Source: Lysinibacillus composti (GTDB lineage: Bacteria; Bacillota; Bacilli; Bacillales_A; Planococcaceae). From it: a stretch of 64,000 bases of DNA. Below are positions 60,484-64,000 of the stretch, in pieces (positions within the stretch are counted from its first letter, which is position 1; each line of letters begins with the position of its first letter). Both the position numbers and the translations under genes were made by a program. Under the pieces are notes generated by a model, which saw nothing but the letters and a program-made list of their open reading frames with translations, made no database searches and was not told the origin of the DNA. The stretch spans positions 62,001-126,000 of the forward strand of contig NZ_JAFBDY010000008.1 of the NCBI RefSeq assembly GCF_016908465.1. Reading direction: 5' to 3'.

Positions 60484-62019
60484 TTATTTTGCTGTTACTC
60501 CAGGTCCTAATGGTAAGCCTAGAGTAAACCAGATGAATAGCATGATTACCCAGACAATCAAGAATGATAATGCATATGGAATCATTGTAGAGAAGTATGT
60601 TCCGATTCCTGCATCCTTCTTATATTGTTGGTAGTAAGCCAAAATTAGTGGTAAATATGGACTCATTGGTGTAATCATATTTGTTGATGAATCTGCGATA
60701 CGGTACGCAACTTGAACGAAAGCTGGATTATAACCGATCAACATAAACATTGGAATAAATACCGGCGCTAACATTGACCACATTGCCGAACCACTCGTGA
60801 TAAATAAATTCATCAACGACACGAATAAGATGAATAAAATAATCGCTGGGAATCCAGTTAAGTTAATGCTTTCTAAAAATTCAGAACCATTCACCGCTAA
60901 CACAACGCTAAGGTTTGTCCAGTTAAAGAATGCGACGAATTGGGCAATGACAAATACTAATACGATAAAACTAGCCATTGATTTAATCATATCCGTCATG
61001 AATGCTGGAACATCAGCAGAAGATTTGATTACACCTACGACCTTTCCGTAAACGACAGACGTTAGAATAAAGAAAATTAAAATGATTGGAATGATCCCTT
61101 TAATGAATGGAGATGATAAAATCCCTCCCGTTTCCGGATCACGTAAGAAACCATTTTCTGGTACAACCAAAAATGCTAAGAAGGCAATGAAAGCTAATGC
61201 AGTTAAACCTGTTGCTTTTAATGCACGTTTTTCTTTAGCAGTAAATGGCTCCATACTCATTTTCACATTGCCATTATAAGTTCCAAGACGAGGCTCTACA
61301 AATTTATCTGTAATCCAGCCTCCAAGAATAGCTAAAATAAAAGTCGAAACAGACATAAAGAACCAGTTATCGACAGGAGTAACGACCAAGTCTGCACTTA
61401 TTGCTTGAACAGCTTGTGTACTAATTCCAGAGATCAGTGCATCTGTTCCAGCAATCATAATGTTTGCTGTAAAACCAGCACCCCAACCTGCTACACCTGC
61501 TGCAAACCCTGCTAGTGGGTGTCGACCTACAGCTAAGAAGAGCATCGCCCCCATAACAGGAATTACCGCTATGGCAGCATCTGAAGCAATGTTTCCTAAA
61601 ATCCCAATAAATACAACTGCATATGCAAGTAGCGCTTTAGGCACATTCGATACCATCGCACGAAGTACCGCTTGAATTAATCCAACTTTTTCAGCTAATC
61701 CAATACCAAGGGTCATTGCTAAAATCAGACCAAGTGGTGGGAAGCTTGTAAAGTTCGTCAACATATTCGTTAAAATCCAATGAACGCCTTCTTGACTTAA
61801 TAAGCTTTTAACGGCTACATTTTCACCTGATACAGGATGAATTACAGATACATTCATCGCAGCTAACACTACAGAGATGATAATAAAAATACCGCACAAA
61901 TATACAAACAACATAAATGGATGTGGTAGTTTATTACCGACTGTCTCAATCCATTTCAGAATCCCTTTATGTTCAACTTCAGCTACTGCAGGCTGAACGT
62001 CAACTGTTTCTTTTACCAT
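60484..62019 (-). CDS. AbgT family transporter
   Basis: A 511-residue protein with about 11-13 membrane helices of the AbgT family, whose namesake imports p-aminobenzoyl-glutamate and whose others can export folate analogues such as sulfonamides. Landmarks are WIETVGNKLPHPFMLFVYLC at the start, NFTSFPPLGLILAMTLGIGL (~90), NIASDAAIAVIPVMGAM (~145) and SSTNMITPMSPYLPLILAYY (~443). GGGGGAAA precedes the ATG. It lies 24 bp after an M20 amidohydrolase, the same pairing as in abg operons, so the two probably take up and split an acyl- or aroyl-amino acid. Confidence 0.92.
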   Translation of the reverse strand: MVKETVDVQPAVAEVEHKGILKWIETVGNKLPHPFMLFVYLCGIFIIISVVLAAMNVSVIHPVSGENVAVKSLLSQEGVHWILTNMLTNFTSFPPLGLILAMTLGIGLAEKVGLIQAVLRAMVSNVPKALLAYAVVFIGILGNIASDAAIAVIPVMGAMLFLAVGRHPLAGFAAGVAGWGAGFTANIMIAGTDALISGISTQAVQAISADLVVTPVDNWFFMSVSTFILAILGGWITDKFVEPRLGTYNGNVKMSMEPFTAKEKRALKATGLTALAFIAFLAFLVVPENGFLRDPETGGILSSPFIKGIIPIILIFFILTSVVYGKVVGVIKSSADVPAFMTDMIKSMASFIVLVFVIAQFVAFFNWTNLSVVLAVNGSEFLESINLTGFPAIILFILFVSLMNLFITSGSAMWSMLAPVFIPMFMLIGYNPAFVQVAYRIADSSTNMITPMSPYLPLILAYYQQYKKDAGIGTYFSTMIPYALSFLIVWVIMLFIWFTLGLPLGPGVTAK

Positions 62020-62043
62020 ATAATTTCCCCCTTTTCTTTTTGC

Positions 62044-63228
62044 CTATCCTAAAATCTTCTGCACTGTATGGACAAACAATTTAACGCCATCTTTAAACGA
62101 ATCTTCATCCACAGTGAATCGTGGGTGATGATGTGGGTAAGTAATCCCCTTCTCTTCGTTTCCAGCCCCAATTAATACGAAGCAACTTGGAACCTCATTT
62201 GAAAATGCAGAGAAATCCTCTCCACCCATTAAAGCGGGCATTTCGAGTAATGGATTTTCATCCCATTGTTCTAAGATTGCTTCTTCGACAAGTTTTGTTA
62301 TGTTTTCTTCATTTATGACTGACCCATAACCATAGCGATAATCCAATTCGTAAGTTGCTCCATGAGCTTCAGTAATTCCTTTTACGATTCTCTCCATTGA
62401 ACGAACTGTAAGCTCTCGTACATCTTCTCCAAAACTTCGAACAGATCCACTTAGTTTAACCGAATCTGGAATCACATTATAAGCGCCTAATCCCGCTTGG
62501 AAATTCGTTACGGATAACACTAATTTATCTTGCGGATTGGCATTTCTCGCAACAATTTGCTGTAGATTCGTCACTACTTGTGCACCAATTACTAATGGAT
62601 CAATAGCATTTTCAGGTTGGGAAGCATGTCCACCTTTCCCTTTAATCGTAATGTCAAAACGATCTGAATTAGCTGTTACTGGACCATAATTCAACACGAT
62701 CTTTCCAACAGGAATGGTTGATATTAAGTGAACGCCTATCATGCAGTCAACCCCATCTAATACACCGGCTTTTACCATTTCCTGAGCTCCACCTGGATGA
62801 ATTTCTTCTGCATGTTGGAAGACAAAGCGAACTTCCCCTTTAATCGACTCTTTCATGGAAGTCAAAATCTTTGCCGTCCCTAACAACATGGCAGTATGAG
62901 CGTCATGTCCACATGCATGCATCACACCAGGTACCTTTGAAGCAAACTCAAAGTCATTTTCTTCATGAATTGCAAGTGCATCCATATCTCCACGGAGACC
63001 TAGCACTTTACCAGGTTGCCCACCAATAAGACGCGCAACTACACTTGTCTTTGTTGGTCGAGAGATTTCAAGATTTCCAAATGATTGAAGCGTCTCATAA
63101 ACAAATTGAGCCGTCTTTTCTTCCTGGAATGAAATTTCTGGATGCATATGTAAATATCTTCTCCATCCAATTACGTCACTTTGAACCGATTCTATTGATC
63201 TATTAACATCTATTAATTGCTGTACCAT
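62044..63228 (-). CDS. M20 family amidohydrolase (hippurate/N-acyl amino acid hydrolase type)
   Basis: A 394-residue metallohydrolase of the AmaA/HipO/AbgB group. Landmarks are WRRYLHMHPEISFQEEKTA (~25), ALRGDMDALAIHEEND (~80), MHACGHDAHTAMLLGTA (~105) and FQHAEEIHPGGAQEMV (~140), giving the usual two-metal ligands, and GGEDFSAF (~358). It hydrolyses an N-acyl amino acid to acid plus amino acid. The ATG at 63228 is preferred; a TTG nine bases earlier touches the AAAGGA ribosome site. First gene of the pair with the AbgT transporter; its upstream region holds several AACGA half-sites. Confidence 0.92.
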   Translation of the reverse strand: MVQQLIDVNRSIESVQSDVIGWRRYLHMHPEISFQEEKTAQFVYETLQSFGNLEISRPTKTSVVARLIGGQPGKVLGLRGDMDALAIHEENDFEFASKVPGVMHACGHDAHTAMLLGTAKILTSMKESIKGEVRFVFQHAEEIHPGGAQEMVKAGVLDGVDCMIGVHLISTIPVGKIVLNYGPVTANSDRFDITIKGKGGHASQPENAIDPLVIGAQVVTNLQQIVARNANPQDKLVLSVTNFQAGLGAYNVIPDSVKLSGSVRSFGEDVRELTVRSMERIVKGITEAHGATYELDYRYGYGSVINEENITKLVEEAILEQWDENPLLEMPALMGGEDFSAFSNEVPSCFVLIGAGNEEKGITYPHHHPRFTVDEDSFKDGVKLFVHTVQKILG

Positions 63229-63267
63229 AACAAACAAATCCTTTCTTCATATCATTCGCGACACTTA

Positions 63268-63433
63268 AACGACATTTTCGTTAATCAAATTATATATGCT
63301 CAATAAAAATTAAACAATACTAAAATTCAGATTTTTAATAAAAAAATTTTTATCAAGAGTAAACCATTGAATTTCGTTACTATTTACAATTAAAAACGAA
63401 CATTAATTATAATATTTATTAAAATTGTTCGTT
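63268..63433. promoter_or_regulatory. Cluster of AACGA half-sites upstream of the M20/AbgT operon
   Basis: AACGACATTTTCGTT (63268-63282) is an inverted pair of AACGA. Further copies are TTTCGTTA at 63372, AACGAACA at 63395 and TGTTCGTT at 63426. Five half-sites in 166 bp are a good candidate for the binding region of the regulator encoded at 63561. Confidence 0.5.
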
Positions 63434-63482
63434 TATAAGTAATAACCTATATAAACTTTTATTACTTTTTACTTTTTCTTTA

Positions 63483-63531
63483 ATAAAAAAACTGCAGAAA
63501 AATCGAAAGTTTCTCGATTTCTCTACAGTTT
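63483..63531 (-). terminator. Terminator after the edge regulator gene
   Basis: AACTGTAGAGAAATCGA and TCGATTTTTCTGCAGTT pair over 17 bp (one G-U, one mismatch) with a 7-nt loop, followed by TTTTTTATTA on the minus strand. It insulates the regulator from the M20/AbgT operon. Confidence 0.9.
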
Positions 63532-63560
63532 AAATACTATATTTTTTGTTATAAAACACT

Positions 63561-64000
63561 TTAACTTTTTAAGCGATAAATTTTACTTGGTCTTCCTCTA
63601 GTAGATTGAGATTCTTCTCCTTGATATTCGGCAAGATCTAACTTACAAAGACTTGCAATAATTCGCTGAGCATTACGTTTAGTCATCGATAAATGGGTAG
63701 CTAGATCTGCTGCTGAAAATGTCTCCCAGCTCATTCGTTGGATTAATGTTTCGATTTTGTTATAGGTTTTTATGCTGATGTTTGCCTCATGCAATTTTTC
63801 TATCATTTCTTTATCTTGAGAACGGAATGAATAACTTAATTCTTCGTCTTGTCCTATTGATTCAATCATAACGCCATCTTCCTGCACGATAATAAAGCCA
63901 CGATTAGGTTTCTCTTTTGAATGTCGAACAGCTGTATAAGCATTCATCTCCGCAGCAGATGCCGTTTCTCCATATCCAATCCCGACCGCTACCGGTATAC
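63561..64000 (-). CDS. Transcriptional regulator, N-terminus cut by the right edge
   Basis: The frame is open through position 64000, so the ATG at 63947 is internal and the gene continues beyond the window. The upstream residues read IPVAVGIGYGETASAAEMNA, a small ligand- or nucleotide-binding type motif (GIGYGxTAxxAExNA) found in some Bacillus regulators. The C-terminal ~60 residues are a winged helix-turn-helix (SAADLATHLSMTKRNAQRII, then RGRPSKIYRL). It is separated by a terminator from the M20/AbgT pair and may control it through the AACGA sites between them. Family name uncertain. Confidence 0.7.
   Translation of the reverse strand, partial: IPVAVGIGYGETASAAEMNAYTAVRHSKEKPNRGFIIVQEDGVMIESIGQDEELSYSFRSQDKEMIEKLHEANISIKTYNKIETLIQRMSWETFSAADLATHLSMTKRNAQRIIASLCKLDLAEYQGEESQSTRGRPSKIYRLKS

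Overview
The window reads as chromosomal DNA of an AT-rich, endospore-forming member of the Bacillales. The protein flavour is closest to Lysinibacillus, Solibacillus or Ureibacillus (an inference from gene content, not a database match). Supporting signs are strong AGGAGG-type ribosome sites, many U-tailed hairpin terminators, a Bacillus-type Yuk/Ess type VII secretion system (T7SS), LXG toxins, GntR regulators, and many genes for peptide and amino acid catabolism with almost none for sugars. Nearly all genes lie on the minus strand. No rRNA, tRNA, CRISPR array or insertion sequence was seen.

Layout. 1-5953: a GntR/UTRA-controlled catabolic operon with an argininosuccinate-lyase-like enzyme, a TAXI-type TRAP transporter and an opine/octopine dehydrogenase-like protein cut by the left edge. 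6152-13371: an Eis-like acetyltransferase, a VanZ-like membrane protein, a DUF421 protein and two cyclic-di-GMP proteins. 13641-33546: the T7SS locus. 34027-36263: a membrane diguanylate cyclase, a small phospholipase A2-like protein and an intergenic repeat-like element. 36337-49731: an amidohydrolase, a GntR/FCD-controlled dipeptide-type ABC operon with a GlcD-like oxidase and an aminotransferase, and a RocB-like M20 hydrolase. 50212-56577: an amidase and an alcohol dehydrogenase, permease, aldehyde dehydrogenase operon. 56934-64000: two secreted M14 carboxypeptidases, a small EEFAEE-repeat protein, an AbgT transporter, an M20 amidohydrolase and an edge-cut regulator.

T7SS. Read on the minus strand, the core is esxA, esaB, essB, essC, esaA, essA. 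Then come a DUF5344 partner, LXG toxin 1 with a membrane protein and two DUF5085-like proteins, then an RDD and a YiaAB membrane protein, LXG toxin 2, and a string of small putative immunity genes. A DUF5082 (YwqH-like) partner sits on the plus strand beside esxA. The two LXG proteins share their first ~220 residues and differ completely afterwards. One has a glycine-rich hydrophobic tail of pore-forming type, the other a tail with TNT/ADP-ribosyltransferase-like motifs.

The most unusual structure is a family of non-coding arrays in this locus: 8-9 bp words (TCCCGACA, TCTAGACA, TTACGTGCG) repeated at almost exactly 21 bp, two turns of DNA. They occur at 13641-13711, 18384-18657 and 22388-22724, with a decayed trace at 30662-30722. 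They lie at the joints between toxin cassettes and the secretion core. The copies on the two sides of the LXG-2 cassette share one near-identical block. I know of no described function for them; they could be recombination, transcription-boundary or protein-binding elements.
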